The position numbers and the translations under genes were made by a program. A model generated the notes under the pieces. The model saw only the letters and a program-made list of their open reading frames with translations, was not told where the DNA came from and did no database searches. Below are positions 17,150-25,977 of a stretch of DNA of 64,000 bases, one piece after another (within the stretch, counting starts at the first letter, position 1; each line of letters starts with the position of its first letter). The stretch spans positions 1 to 64,000 of the forward strand of contig JANRJY010000064.1 in assembly GCA_033763735.1 (NCBI GenBank), in the 5' to 3' direction. The DNA comes from JANRJY01 sp033763735 (GTDB taxonomy: Bacteria; Bacteroidota; Bacteroidia; Cytophagales; UBA9547).

Positions 17150-17515
17150 CGTCATTGCGATCCCACAAAAGGGGTGAAGCAATCTCGTTTATTCATGCAG
17201 ATTGCTTCGTAAACTCGCAAAGATGTTTTATTTACTCGTCATTGCGAACAAAGTGAAGCAATCTCATTTTGAATGTAGATTGCTTCGATATACTCGCAAT
17301 GACGTAGTAGATTGCTTCGTAAACTCGCAATGACGTTTCCTATTCTTGTCATTGCGAACACTCATGCGTAATAATAATTACAAAATGAGCGAACGAAGTT
17401 CTGAAGCAATCTCGTTTATTCAGACAGTTTGCTTCGTTATACTCGCAATGACGTTGTAGGTTGCTTCTTAAACTCGCAATGACGTTGTAGGTTGCCTCGT
17501 AAACTTGCAATGACG
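17150..17515. repeat. Array of CGTCATTGCGA palindromic repeats, left of the GIY-YIG gene
   Basis: The array holds repeating hairpins of the form CGTCATTGCGA...GAAGCAATCTC / AGATTGCTTCG...TCGCAATGACG. One clean unit lies at 17237-17304. A longer one (about 17347-17454) has an insert. Several half units (TGCTTCGTAAACTCGCAATGACG) are joined by TTGTAG or TAGTAG. This resembles a widespread Bacteroidota palindrome family. The AT-rich stretch 16893-17149 before it shows no gene. Confidence 0.9.
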
Positions 17516-17550
17516 TGCTTTTGATATAAGTAGGGTAATTACAGATTGTT

Positions 17551-17850
17551 TTACCATTGATTAACTTCATCACATAAATCTTTCCAAGTTGGGTTTTGCT
17601 CATTTATTAAGTTTTCTTTTTGCTTTCTTGAACCCCCTTTAATTCTTTTTTCTTCCATAATTGCCTCATTTATAGTACTGAAAACGCTATAATAAACCAG
17701 TTTGTACAAATTATATCTGGAGGTAAAACTATTAGGATATTTGTTGTTTTTATGTTCTAAAACTCTGTTAAGTAAATTGTTTGTTACCCCTGTATACAAA
17801 GTTGTATTGTTTTTGTTTGTCATAATATAAACCGCTCCACCTTTAACCAT
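17551..17850 (-). CDS. GIY-YIG family endonuclease (URI-type)
   Basis: The 99-residue product has the compact GIY-YIG layout: AVYIMTNKNNTTLYTGVTNNLLNRVLEHKN, with the YIM and YTG strands flanking a turn. An arginine follows on the helix, then a basic segment with the catalytic-type glutamate (AIMEEKRIKGGSRKQKENLI). Length and sequence fit the small COG2827-like URI nucleases. Palindromic CGTCATTGCGA repeats lie on both sides, within 40 bases of the stop and about 75 bases before the start. Its cellular role is not established; the link to the repeats is discussed in the findings. Confidence 0.88.
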   Translation of the reverse strand: MVKGGAVYIMTNKNNTTLYTGVTNNLLNRVLEHKNNKYPNSFTSRYNLYKLVYYSVFSTINEAIMEEKRIKGGSRKQKENLINEQNPTWKDLCDEVNQW

Positions 17851-17923
17851 TTTAAATTACTTCAAAAGATTTAAGTATTACTATTTTGTTTATGCACGAA
17901 TATATTAAAAATGCTTTATAAAT

Positions 17924-18024
17924 TCGTAATTACGAACGTGGTGAAGCAATCTCATTTATTCAGACAGATTGCTTCGTTATACTCGCAATGACGCTGTAGG
18001 TTGCTTCGTAAACTCGCAATGACG
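17924..18024. repeat. CGTCATTGCGA palindromic repeats, right of the GIY-YIG gene
   Basis: One worn full unit (CGTAATTACGAAC...GAAGCAATCTC, then AGATTGCTTCG...CTCGCAATGACG) is followed by a half unit. It ends one base before the stop codon of the glycosyltransferase gene, so it may also act as its transcript-end hairpin. Confidence 0.88.
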
Positions 18025-18025
18025 T

Positions 18026-19126
18026 TTACAGGTACTTCAATATCTCGGACTTAGCTGATTGTACCCAAGTGCGAAATTGGCTGGTTTTTTGCTTGTGATA
18101 ATGAGGTAAGTAATTAAGCAGTTTTTCAATATGGAATTGATTGCTTTGTATGCCTGCTCCTGCAAGACAGGCGTCAAGGGCATTGCACATTTGTTCGAAG
18201 TGACCTTCGGGAGGCACCATTAGCACAGGCTTTCCCAAATACATGGCTTCACATACCGATTCAAACCCGGCAGTGCTTGCATACGCTTTACAATTGTTCA
18301 TTAATTGTAAGAACTTTACATCATTGAGTTTGTGCAATGTAAGGGTATCGTTGAGAATTTGTTCGTCAATTATGTCTTTTTTGTCAGTAAAAATGTGCAT
18401 TATAACATCTCGGTTTTGCTTGTGCCAAGCAATTACATCGTCCAAAAAACCCGAATAAACCATATACACCAAAATGTAATCACCTTCTGAAGGGTGCAAA
18501 GCCAACACTTCCTTTCTTAAAAGTGGTGGCACCACATGAATCCGGTCCGGCAAATAATGCTCCATCGGTTTAAAGGACAATGCCAATCTTGTATTTGCTC
18601 TAAAAGCTGTAATTTGAGTATTTAAAAAGTAAAATAATTTCTCGGTTTTGCTTATCTTATCCGGAAATACAAAGTCAGGATGTTCGAGCAAGTACTGATG
18701 CCCAATTACAATATGATTGATTTTGGGCCGATACACCAAAAAATACACCCCACAAAGGAAATCATAGAAATTAATAATGGTATCAGGTTTGTGTTTTTCT
18801 ACAATTTCATCTATCTTTTTAAGATTTCGGATGTATTTGTTGGCTTTAAACAGATTGAAGAATATTGTTTTTTTTAGTTGAATTGATTTGTTAAGATCAT
18901 CTTTAATAAATCCCGGGCTGTCAATGCCGGTAACTTCACAAGTCATGTGTTCAAAAAAATAGGCAGGGATATCTCCTTTTTTGCTTTTACCAACAATTAC
19001 CGCACTTATTTCATGCCCTTCTTCAATAAGAATATCATGCATCGCAATGGCTTGCGTCATATGACCGCGTCCTTCTCCTTGTACTACAAAAATAAATTTC
19101 TTTTTAGGCGATTTAGGCATTGACAA
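18026..19126 (-). CDS. Glycosyltransferase family 28-like protein
   Basis: The 366-residue product shows the GT-B fold of MurG/MGT-like enzymes: an N-terminal FVVQGEGRGHMTQAIAMHD (glycine loop with His), a central VYSGFLDDVI-type hinge, and a C-terminal donor site with AYASTAGFESVCEAMYLGKPVLMVP followed by HFEQMCNA. It should transfer a sugar from a nucleotide donor onto a lipid or surface acceptor at the inner membrane face. The next gene on the same strand, 22 bases upstream, is an LpxH-like phosphoesterase. This pairing is frequent in Bacteroidota and suggests glycolipid or envelope polysaccharide synthesis. Acceptor and donor cannot be deduced. Confidence 0.82.
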   Translation of the reverse strand: MSMPKSPKKKFIFVVQGEGRGHMTQAIAMHDILIEEGHEISAVIVGKSKKGDIPAYFFEHMTCEVTGIDSPGFIKDDLNKSIQLKKTIFFNLFKANKYIRNLKKIDEIVEKHKPDTIINFYDFLCGVYFLVYRPKINHIVIGHQYLLEHPDFVFPDKISKTEKLFYFLNTQITAFRANTRLALSFKPMEHYLPDRIHVVPPLLRKEVLALHPSEGDYILVYMVYSGFLDDVIAWHKQNRDVIMHIFTDKKDIIDEQILNDTLTLHKLNDVKFLQLMNNCKAYASTAGFESVCEAMYLGKPVLMVPPEGHFEQMCNALDACLAGAGIQSNQFHIEKLLNYLPHYHKQKTSQFRTWVQSAKSEILKYL

Positions 19127-19148
19127 ATATAGGTATTTGCCTGAATTA

Positions 19149-20006
19149 CTATTTGCTTTCCTGACTAACCTCTTTATTGGTCATAAATTCCACAGGCAGA
19201 TCCATATCATCAGTATCGTCAAATATCTCATCATTTTCATCAGTGTCTGACTTATGTCGTTTCGTTTCAGAGAAATACATTAAACTCCATTCGCCATTAT
19301 AATCTTCAACCAGCGCACTTAATGATTCCACCCAATCACCTGAATTAAGGTATTCAATTGCCTCATAGTTTTTAATGGCAGGTTGATGTATATGTCCGCA
19401 TATAATTCCTTGACAACCTTTGGCCACAGCAAGTTCAACTAGATTACCTTCATAATCAGATATATATGAAACTGCTGACTTTACTTTTGATTTTATTAAT
19501 TGCGAAATAGAATAATAAGGTAATCCACGCATTTCGCGATATTCATTATATTTTCTGTTTATCCAAAGTAAAAACGTGTATCCAATGTCGCCCAATTTGG
19601 CAAGCCAAGTAAACTTAGTAGTAACCGAATCAAATATATCACCATGTGTAATATAATATTTTTTACCGTTGGCACCGTCCCAAACCCAATCACGTACAAT
19701 TTTTAAGTTTCCAATGGTGAGAGGAATAAACTGATCCAAAAAGTCGTCATGGTTTCCTCTAAGATAAATTACTTGTGTGTTAAATTCACTAACCATTTTC
19801 AAAACCCTTTGAATAAATCGGGTGTGTTTGCGTTTCCATTCACCCGATTTCTTTAACTGCCATCCATCTATAATATCACCATTAAGTATCAGATTATCAG
19901 CGGTATTCATTTTCAAAAAACGCACCAATTCTTTAGCCTTTGAACCCTTGGTTCCTAAATGCACATCCGATATTACAATGGTACGATAATGATTTTGTGA
20001 AGTCAT
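19149..20006 (-). CDS. LpxH-like metallophosphoesterase (UDP-2,3-diacylglucosamine diphosphatase family)
   Basis: The 285-residue calcineurin-like phosphoesterase has the metal motifs ISDVHLGTKGSKA (D-x-H), LILNGDIIDGWQ (GD), YLRGNHDDFLD (GNHD), an HGDIFD and CGHIHQPAIK (GHxH). LpxH hydrolyses UDP-2,3-diacylglucosamine to lipid X in lipid A synthesis, and this sequence is in the wider COG2908 group. Whether it is the true lipid A enzyme or a relative acting on another diphosphate is open, since a sugar transferase is the partner. The acidic tail (DTDENDEIFDDTDDMD) is unusual for LpxH. Confidence 0.8.
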   Translation of the reverse strand: MTSQNHYRTIVISDVHLGTKGSKAKELVRFLKMNTADNLILNGDIIDGWQLKKSGEWKRKHTRFIQRVLKMVSEFNTQVIYLRGNHDDFLDQFIPLTIGNLKIVRDWVWDGANGKKYYITHGDIFDSVTTKFTWLAKLGDIGYTFLLWINRKYNEYREMRGLPYYSISQLIKSKVKSAVSYISDYEGNLVELAVAKGCQGIICGHIHQPAIKNYEAIEYLNSGDWVESLSALVEDYNGEWSLMYFSETKRHKSDTDENDEIFDDTDDMDLPVEFMTNKEVSQESK

Positions 20007-20580
20007 TTTTGGTGATGAGTATGCTATTAATTTTTTTAACTATAATGCAAGTTAACAATAAAAAAAGCACATATATATTAACAAATTATTAAGTTTAACT
20101 ACTTATATGAGTCAATCCAAAAATAGTTATCCACAATCATTGATTATCAAATAAAAGCAATGTTTATTACTGAATCAAAAACATTGAAAAATGAAAAATT
20201 ATTGAATTTGGAATAACAATCATCGAATTGTGCGACTATTTTTCAATAACCTAATTTTGTAAACAGCACAACAAGCCAAATTCTTCTCTATCGAATGTGT
20301 TTGGGATGACAGACTTTAAAACAAACCTCTTCCCAAGTCCATGAACATCATTAACGACCTAACATAGTCTTGTTTTTGGTTGTTTTCAAAGAAGGACATT
20401 CAACATTATGCATTATCAATATTTTATGGAAGAATTCAGGAAGTAGAACTTTTAAATAGAAACAGTTGATGCAAGTCAAAAAAAGTGCTTATTTTTTTTA
20501 AACAAAACGATGTAATTTATTAAAAAAACCTATTTTTGAGGAATTTACTTATTTAATCAAACCTGAAAACATTACAGATT
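20007..20580. other. Intergenic region upstream of eno, no gene seen
   Basis: This is an AT-rich stretch of about 570 bases between divergently read genes. It contains one perfect DnaA-box sequence TTATCCACA (20127-20135) and a -7 box near its right end. I found no RNA gene, cluster of boxes or coding frame with support. Confidence 0.5.
20531..20538 (+). promoter_or_regulatory. Candidate -7 box for eno
   Basis: TATTTTTG matches the Bacteroidota -7 consensus TAnnTTTG and lies 42 bases before the eno start. A -33 TTG is not evident at the usual spacing. Confidence 0.35.
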
Positions 20581-21858
20581 ATGAGCTTAATTGAAGACAT
20601 TATAGCACGACAAATTTTTGATTCGAGAGGAAACCCTACGGTTGAAGTAGATGTATTTACAGAAGATGGCTTTATGGGCAGAGCCGCAGTTCCATCAGGA
20701 GCATCCACTGGTACCCATGAAGCTGTTGAACTTAGAGATGGAGACAAAAAGAAATACATGGGCAAAAGTGTATTTAAGGCTGTTGACAATGTAGATATTA
20801 TTGCCAACGAAATAATAGGAATAGAAGTAACAGAACAAACATTAATCGACCAAGTAATGCTTGATTTGGATGGCACACCTAACAAAGCTAATTTGGGTGC
20901 AAATGCTATTTTAGCTGTGTCGCTTGCAGTAGCTAAAGCTGCTGCAGAGGAAGTAGGACTGCCTTTGTATCGATATGTTGGAGGTACCAGTGCAAACACT
21001 TTGCCAATTCCAATGATGAATATTGTGAATGGTGGTGCTCATGCAGATAACAAAATTGATTTTCAAGAATTTATGATTATGCCTATAAAAGCAGGATCAT
21101 TTACAGAAGCAATGAAAGTGGGTTCTGAAATATTTCATGTTTTAAAAACCATACTCAAGAAAAAAGGATACTCAACCAATGTGGGGGATGAAGGAGGATA
21201 TGCTCCTAACGTAGAGTCAAATGTAGAAGCAATTGAAACTATATTGAAAGCAATTGATGAAGCAGGATATAAAGCTGGGAAAGACGTATTTATTGCCATG
21301 GATGCAGCTGCTTCAGAGTTTTATGATGCAGAAAAAAAATTATATGTGCTGAAAAAATCATCCGGTGAGAAAATGACATCTGATCAAATGGTTGATTATT
21401 GGGCAAAATGGGTAAAAGATTATCCTATCGTATCTATTGAAGATGGTATGGCTGAAGATGATTGGGCCGGCTGGAAAAAACTAACCGAAAAAATTGGAGA
21501 TAAATGCCAATTGGTAGGTGATGACTTATTTGTAACCAATGTGGTTCGTTTGAGAGAAGGAATAGAAAAAGGCATTGCCAACTCTATACTTATAAAGGTG
21601 AATCAAATAGGTACTTTAACCGAAACAATAGATGCAGTTAACTTAGCAAAAAGAAATGGTTATACTTCTATAATGTCGCATCGCTCGGGTGAAACTGAAG
21701 ATGCTACCATTGCTGACTTAGCCGTTGCGTTAAACACCGGTCAAATCAAAACCGGTTCTGCTTCGCGCTCTGACAGGATGGCAAAATACAATCAATTGTT
21801 GCGTATTGAACAGCAATTGGGTGAAACCGCGTATTTCCCTAATAAATTGAAATTTTAA
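20581..21858 (+). CDS. eno: Enolase
   Basis: The 425-residue product is full length. It interconverts 2-phosphoglycerate and phosphoenolpyruvate in glycolysis. Signatures seen are IIARQIFDSRGNPTVEVDV, the mobile-loop ASTGTHEAVELRDGD, NIVNGGAHADNKIDFQEFMI, VSIEDGMAEDDW, LVGDDLFVTN, and the enolase signature ILIKVNQIGTLTETI with SHRSGETEDATIADLAVAL. The metal-binding residues and catalytic Lys/Glu context appear intact. A strong terminator follows, and a divIC-like gene starts shortly after. It is on its own promoter. Confidence 0.98.
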   Translation: MSLIEDIIARQIFDSRGNPTVEVDVFTEDGFMGRAAVPSGASTGTHEAVELRDGDKKKYMGKSVFKAVDNVDIIANEIIGIEVTEQTLIDQVMLDLDGTPNKANLGANAILAVSLAVAKAAAEEVGLPLYRYVGGTSANTLPIPMMNIVNGGAHADNKIDFQEFMIMPIKAGSFTEAMKVGSEIFHVLKTILKKKGYSTNVGDEGGYAPNVESNVEAIETILKAIDEAGYKAGKDVFIAMDAAASEFYDAEKKLYVLKKSSGEKMTSDQMVDYWAKWVKDYPIVSIEDGMAEDDWAGWKKLTEKIGDKCQLVGDDLFVTNVVRLREGIEKGIANSILIKVNQIGTLTETIDAVNLAKRNGYTSIMSHRSGETEDATIADLAVALNTGQIKTGSASRSDRMAKYNQLLRIEQQLGETAYFPNKLKF

Positions 21859-21866
21859 TTCATCCC

Positions 21867-21903
21867 AAAAGCACCTGTTCCGAAAAGTACAGGTGCTTTT
21901 ATA
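21867..21903 (+). terminator. Terminator after eno
   Basis: Perfect 12-base arms AAAAGCACCTGT (21867-21878) and ACAGGTGCTTTT (21889-21900) enclose a 10-base loop and run into an AT-rich tail. It separates eno from the cell-division gene. Confidence 0.85.
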
Positions 21904-21912
21904 AAAAATAAA

Positions 21913-22212
21913 ATGAAAAAGTACCTTCAAAAAATCAAGAACCTCTTTTCTAACTTTTATATTACCACTTTTGTGTTCTTATTTATTTGGGTTGCTTTTT
22001 TTGATGAAAATGACCTTATAAGTCAATTTAAGTTGACAAGCAAAATGAAAGATTTGCAAAATGAAAAACTTTTTTACGAAACTAAAATCAAAGAAGTAAA
22101 ACAAGAAAGAGCTCAAGTATTGGGCAATAGCGAAGCCGTAGAGAAATACGCACGAGAACGCTATTTGATGAAGAAACCCACCGAAGATATTTACCTCGCA
22201 AAAACAGAGTAA
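21913..22212 (+). CDS. Septum formation initiator family protein (FtsB/DivIC-like)
   Basis: The 99-residue protein has a short cytoplasmic start, one membrane helix (FYITTFVFLFIWVAFFDEND), then a coiled coil (KMKDLQNEKLFYETKIKEVKQERAQVL) and the conserved tail YARERYLMKKPTEDIYL. This is the standard FtsB/DivIC layout, which links FtsL and FtsQ in the divisome. Its position right after eno is common in many bacteria. A histidine kinase gene begins nine bases after its stop, so they are probably co-transcribed. Confidence 0.9.
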   Translation: MKKYLQKIKNLFSNFYITTFVFLFIWVAFFDENDLISQFKLTSKMKDLQNEKLFYETKIKEVKQERAQVLGNSEAVEKYARERYLMKKPTEDIYLAKTE

Positions 22213-22221
22213 ATTACCCTG

Positions 22222-23283
22222 ATGACTTTAGACTCAAGGATTATTTCCTTTATTATTTCTTTTTTTATCACTTTAATATCCAGTGTCATTTGTTGGGGAG
22301 CAGGATTTTTGAATTCAAATAATTATTTACCTGTGGTCACTTCCATTTTCTTAAGTTCCTGGGTGTTCAACTATATAACTCTTGAATTTTTAATTTTCAG
22401 AGAAATAAACAAAATATATTCCATTTTGGACAGGCTCAAAATGAAGGAACAAAAAAATGTGCAACTCACTGATTTTAAGACTAAAAATCTTCCTATTAAA
22501 CGAAAAAAACTCTATGAAGAAGTATACACCTATGTAGCCAAAAAACAAAGTGAAATAAATGAACTTAAAAAAGTAGAAACTTTCAGGCGGGAGTTTATGG
22601 CTGACATTTCACATGAGTTGAAAACGCCCATTTTTGCCGCTCAAGGTTTTATTCATACCCTCCTGGATGGGGCGATGAATGACAAGGACATCAGGGAGAA
22701 ATTTTTGAAAAAGGCTGCCAAAAGCCTGGACGGCATGCAGGAAATGGTAGAAGAAATGCTACTGCTCTCAAAGCTTGAATCGAGAGAATTGCCTATGTAT
22801 ATGGATGATTTTGATATTGTTGCATTAACAAAGGATGTATTTGAAATGCTTGAAAAAAAGGCTGAAAAAAGAAACGTTTCTTTACGCTTTTCAGAGAACT
22901 TTAACGGAATGGCAGTGTATGTACTCGCAGATTCTTACCAAATTAAACAAGCTTTAAAAAATTTGGTTGAAAATGCTATTAATTATGGAGTCGAAAATGG
23001 TAAAGTAGTGGTTGGATTGGATATTGACAAAGAAAATGTGGTAGTATCAGTGAAAGATGATGGACCTGGTATTGCGCCTGACCATTTGAAACGAATATTT
23101 GAACGATTCTACAGAGTTGAAAAAAGCCGATCCAAAGAAAAAGGAGGGTCAGGATTAGGACTTGCCATAGTGCAAGAAATTATAGAGGCACACAATTCTA
23201 AAGTGTTGGTCACTAGCAAATTAGGCAAAGGAACTACCTTTGCATTTATTTTGAAAAAAGGGGTTAAAAATGATAAAATTTAG
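22222..23283 (+). CDS. Sensor histidine kinase, PhoR-like, no adjacent response regulator
   Basis: The 353-residue kinase has two N-terminal membrane helices (residues about 7-30 and 38-60) with almost no periplasmic loop. A linker is followed by the HisKA box FMADISHELKTPIFAAQGF (His131), then N box LVENAINYG, G1 DDGPGIAPDHL, F box RFYRVEKSRSKEKGG, and G2 GSGLGLAIV. It should autophosphorylate and pass phosphate to a response regulator, which is not encoded nearby. The tiny sensor part suggests sensing at or in the membrane. Its end overlaps the pseudouridine synthase gene by 14 bases. Confidence 0.9.
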   Translation: MTLDSRIISFIISFFITLISSVICWGAGFLNSNNYLPVVTSIFLSSWVFNYITLEFLIFREINKIYSILDRLKMKEQKNVQLTDFKTKNLPIKRKKLYEEVYTYVAKKQSEINELKKVETFRREFMADISHELKTPIFAAQGFIHTLLDGAMNDKDIREKFLKKAAKSLDGMQEMVEEMLLLSKLESRELPMYMDDFDIVALTKDVFEMLEKKAEKRNVSLRFSENFNGMAVYVLADSYQIKQALKNLVENAINYGVENGKVVVGLDIDKENVVVSVKDDGPGIAPDHLKRIFERFYRVEKSRSKEKGGSGLGLAIVQEIIEAHNSKVLVTSKLGKGTTFAFILKKGVKNDKI

Positions 23284-23980
23284 CGACCTGATATTGTTTG
23301 AGGACGATGACTTTATTGTTATCAATAAGCCACATGACGTATCCACACTTGACGACAGAGATGCTACCAAAGTAAATATACTTTTATTGGCCAAACGATA
23401 TTCTTCTGATGCTCAAGTATGCCACCGACTTGATAAAGAAACATCCGGAATACTTGCGATAGCTAAAAATCCGACAGCATATAGGCACTTGTCCATGCAG
23501 TTTGAAAACAGAGAAGTGCTCAAAATATATCATGCTGTAATTGCTGGTATACAAAAACTCGAAAACCGAATGGTAGAACAACCTATATTGGCCCTTAAAG
23601 ATGGTAATGTAAAAATAGACCATGAGAAAGGTAAAGAGGCCGCAACTATTTTTAACACTTTGCAAATTTTTAAAGGATACAGCTTGGTTGCCTGTTGCCC
23701 CATTACCGGTAGAATGCACCAAATCCGTATTCACTTAGCTACTATTGGATTCCCAATTGTAGGAGACATACTTTATGGTGGTAAATATTTTTATTTATCC
23801 AAAATAAAAAAAGGATATAAAATCAACCCTAATGACGATGAACAACCATTTATTAAACGTGTGGCACTTCATGCTAAAGCACTTACTTTCAACAAGTTGA
23901 ATGGCCAAGAAATTACTGTAGATGCACCATACCCTAAAGACTTTGCGGCACTTATAAGGCAACTAAGCTTGCATACATAA
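23270..23980 (+). CDS. RluA-type RNA pseudouridine synthase
   Basis: The 236-residue product shows the RluA catalytic motif CHRLDKETSGILAIAKNP, with the active aspartate, preceded by INKPHDVSTLDDRD. It is followed by the strand CCPITGRMHQIRIHLATIGFPIVGDILYGG typical of the family. There is no S4 domain at the N-terminus, so it resembles the shorter RluA/RluC-like enzymes. It isomerises uridine in rRNA or tRNA; the target cannot be chosen. The start lies 14 bases inside the kinase gene. Confidence 0.92.
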   Translation: MIKFSDLILFEDDDFIVINKPHDVSTLDDRDATKVNILLLAKRYSSDAQVCHRLDKETSGILAIAKNPTAYRHLSMQFENREVLKIYHAVIAGIQKLENRMVEQPILALKDGNVKIDHEKGKEAATIFNTLQIFKGYSLVACCPITGRMHQIRIHLATIGFPIVGDILYGGKYFYLSKIKKGYKINPNDDEQPFIKRVALHAKALTFNKLNGQEITVDAPYPKDFAALIRQLSLHT

Positions 23981-24161
23981 TTTAAGTGAAAATTATAATC
24001 CATAGAAAAGTAAATTAAATGAATCTACTCTTTTTTTTATTTTGTCCTTTTATAGGATTGTAAATTTTAAGACGAATGGTTTTCATCTTTAAAGTAACTT
24101 GCTGAGTTTAATTAATTACTTCCGATTGATTTACATCATTTTTTTGAAATATAGCATTTTG

Positions 24162-24169
24162 TATTTTTG
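24162..24169 (+). promoter_or_regulatory. Candidate -7 box for the following hypothetical gene
   Basis: TATTTTTG matches TAnnTTTG and lies 23 bases before the start codon. A TTG upstream is spaced only 15 bases away, less than usual, so the match is weak. Confidence 0.3.
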
Positions 24170-24192
24170 AAAGAACCAAATCATTTTATCTA

Positions 24193-25005
24193 ATGAATTA
24201 CCTTAAAATAATTGTACTTTTTGGAGCACTGTTTGTAATGCTATTTACTGCTAACGCTCAAAATGATACCTTGGAAAAGCCAAAGCGAATTATTCATTTA
24301 CATTTAACTATGCAGGTGGATCCCTTTTTTGGTTTTTTACCAATATTTGGCACGATTATAAAAACAAAATCATGGTTCGGCTATACAGCATATGGTAAAA
24401 TATGGGCAAGTTCGCATTTTGCCTCTGCCAACGTATATGAGTTGCTTGATGCAAATAATAAACCCAAAGAAATAAAAGTATATACTAATGATGGCTCTTT
24501 AACTGAAATTGGCGGGGGTATTAATTTTTGGCTATTTAAAGAACAATTAAGTATCCGTCCGCAAGTGGGATTTACACAAGGTTCATTGTTTTCAGGAGGT
24601 GAACCGGGTCCATTTGATGGAATTGTGCCGAATATGATAACCATGTTTCAAAATAAAAGATTCGACATATATCATAATATCACCGTTTTCAAGCATATGC
24701 GAGAGAAAGGTCCTGTATTCAAGGATGTAGGGCATTTGGTGTTTTTGGGAGGATATAAATTTACAAAATTCATAACCGCAGGTGTTTACTGGGATTATCT
24801 TTGGGAAATGTATAATTCAAAAATTCAACCGTGCCCTGCAGATATTATTCATTGGATAGGGCCATATGCACAATTGAATTTGCCCAATGGCGCTTATATC
24901 AGATATACGGGAGGATGGAATATTGCTGACAGAAACAGCTCATTTTTATTTAAACCTAAAGAATATTACAAAGTTTCTTTTTTTATGCCATTTCACATGA
25001 ACTAA
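24193..25005 (+). CDS. Exported protein of unknown function, probable beta-barrel
   Basis: The 270-residue product has a signal peptide (LKIIVLFGALFVMLFTANAQ). The rest has many short amphipathic strands (LSIRPQVGFTQGSLF, YAQLNLPNGAYIRYTGGWNI) with Trp, Tyr and Phe at strand ends. It contains repeated phrases about a shape-like barrel (GYTAYGKIWASSHF, GGYKFTKFITAGVYWDYLW) and ends with a hydrophobic strand. I recognise no named family. An outer-membrane barrel is the most likely form. It stands alone, tail-to-tail with a DinB gene, only 10 bases apart. Confidence 0.55.
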   Translation: MNYLKIIVLFGALFVMLFTANAQNDTLEKPKRIIHLHLTMQVDPFFGFLPIFGTIIKTKSWFGYTAYGKIWASSHFASANVYELLDANNKPKEIKVYTNDGSLTEIGGGINFWLFKEQLSIRPQVGFTQGSLFSGGEPGPFDGIVPNMITMFQNKRFDIYHNITVFKHMREKGPVFKDVGHLVFLGGYKFTKFITAGVYWDYLWEMYNSKIQPCPADIIHWIGPYAQLNLPNGAYIRYTGGWNIADRNSSFLFKPKEYYKVSFFMPFHMN

Positions 25006-25015
25006 AAAATATTAA

Positions 25016-25483
25016 TTACCAAATATTAAAACTTCTGGCATAAGTTATATAATTGAAGTTGGGTGGTTCTACACCTAATTCCCTGATTTTGAGAGATATT
25101 TGCCCCCTATGGTGCGCATTATGGTTGGCAACATGAATTAAAATATCGGCTAACGCAGTTGCAAATTTTTCACCTTTCAAGTTGGTGTTGTCATATTTAT
25201 TATTGAATGCACTTAATTTTTGCTTAGCTACAAATTCAATATATAACGTCGAAATGGTTTCATTCATTTCTTTGATTACGTCCATATTATGTACATCCCA
25301 AAGTTGAACGTTATGTACAAATTTGGGATTAATTCTTGCCAACCAAATATATTGAGCATTGAGTATATGGCTCAACATTTTTAATATATATTCATCATTC
25401 AATTTATTTTTTTCGAGAACTTCCAATATAAGTTCATTGGCCCAATGGCTATAATTAAATAATCGAATGATGTATTGTTTCAT
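25016..25483 (-). CDS. DinB family protein
   Basis: The 155-residue protein is a four-helix bundle type: FNYSHWANELILEVL with the first histidine, then a middle helix with SHILNAQYIWLARI, and the C-terminal ADILIHVANHNAHHRGQISLKIRELG. The three metal-ligand histidines of DinB/YfiT proteins appear at HW, SH and HHRGQ. DinB-family members are metal-binding and often bacillithiol- or thiol-transferase-like, but the activity here is unknown. It is followed on the same strand, after 11 bases, by gcvH upstream; the two may be co-transcribed. Confidence 0.85.
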   Translation of the reverse strand: MKQYIIRLFNYSHWANELILEVLEKNKLNDEYILKMLSHILNAQYIWLARINPKFVHNVQLWDVHNMDVIKEMNETISTLYIEFVAKQKLSAFNNKYDNTNLKGEKFATALADILIHVANHNAHHRGQISLKIRELGVEPPNFNYITYARSFNIW

Positions 25484-25494
25484 AAAATGATAAA

Positions 25495-25875
25495 TTAATT
25501 TCCTGTTAGTTTAGCATAAGCTTCAGAATCTAACAATCCGGTAATTTCGGCTGGATTGCTTATTTTAATTTTCACCATCCATCCTTTACCATATGGGTCC
25601 GTATTCACCAGCTCAGGATTGGCATTTAATTCAGGGTTGACTTCTAAAATTTCACCCGAAACAGGCAAAAACAAGTCAGAAACTGTTTTCACAGCTTCAA
25701 CAGTTCCAAAAACATCGAATTGCTTGATAGATTTCCCAACTGTATTGATGTCAACAAATACGATATCACCAAGCTCACCTTGTGCAAATTCAGTAATTCC
25801 AACTAATGCTTTGTCGCCTTCAACTTTAATCCATTCATGGTCTTTAGAATAAGATAGCCCTTTGGGAAAATTCAT
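25495..25875 (-). CDS. gcvH: Glycine cleavage system H protein
   Basis: The 126-residue protein carries lipoate on the lysine of FGTVEAVKTVSDLFLPVSGE (Lys63). It shuttles the aminomethyl group in glycine cleavage. The start is set at the ATG giving MNFPKGLSYSKDHEW, since this matches the conserved N-terminus; a TTG nine codons upstream is unlikely. Other conserved phrases are LGDIVFVDI and NPELVNTDPYGKGWMVKI. P, T and L subunit genes are not in the window. It lies beside a DinB gene and is divergent from nuoN. Confidence 0.95.
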   Translation of the reverse strand: MNFPKGLSYSKDHEWIKVEGDKALVGITEFAQGELGDIVFVDINTVGKSIKQFDVFGTVEAVKTVSDLFLPVSGEILEVNPELNANPELVNTDPYGKGWMVKIKISNPAEITGLLDSEAYAKLTGN

Positions 25876-25977
25876 AATATTTGTAAGATTTAATTTTGTC
25901 AAAGCACAAATCTAAAAAAATAGCATATATCTGCTACATCCTTGTTCCTTTCTTTTTAAAAGTTTTAGTTTTGCACA

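Noticed and set aside
17349..17603. Open frame of 84 codons on the minus strand across the palindromic repeats
   Set aside because: It mostly translates the repeat DNA (VIASLRSNLQRHCE-type words) and overlaps the GIY-YIG gene end, so it has no independent support.
20127..20135. Perfect DnaA box TTATCCACA in the eno upstream gap, suggesting a replication origin
   Set aside because: Only one box is present, with no second box, no dnaA, gidA or rpmH nearby and no cluster of AT-rich unwinding repeats; a single nonamer is expected by chance.
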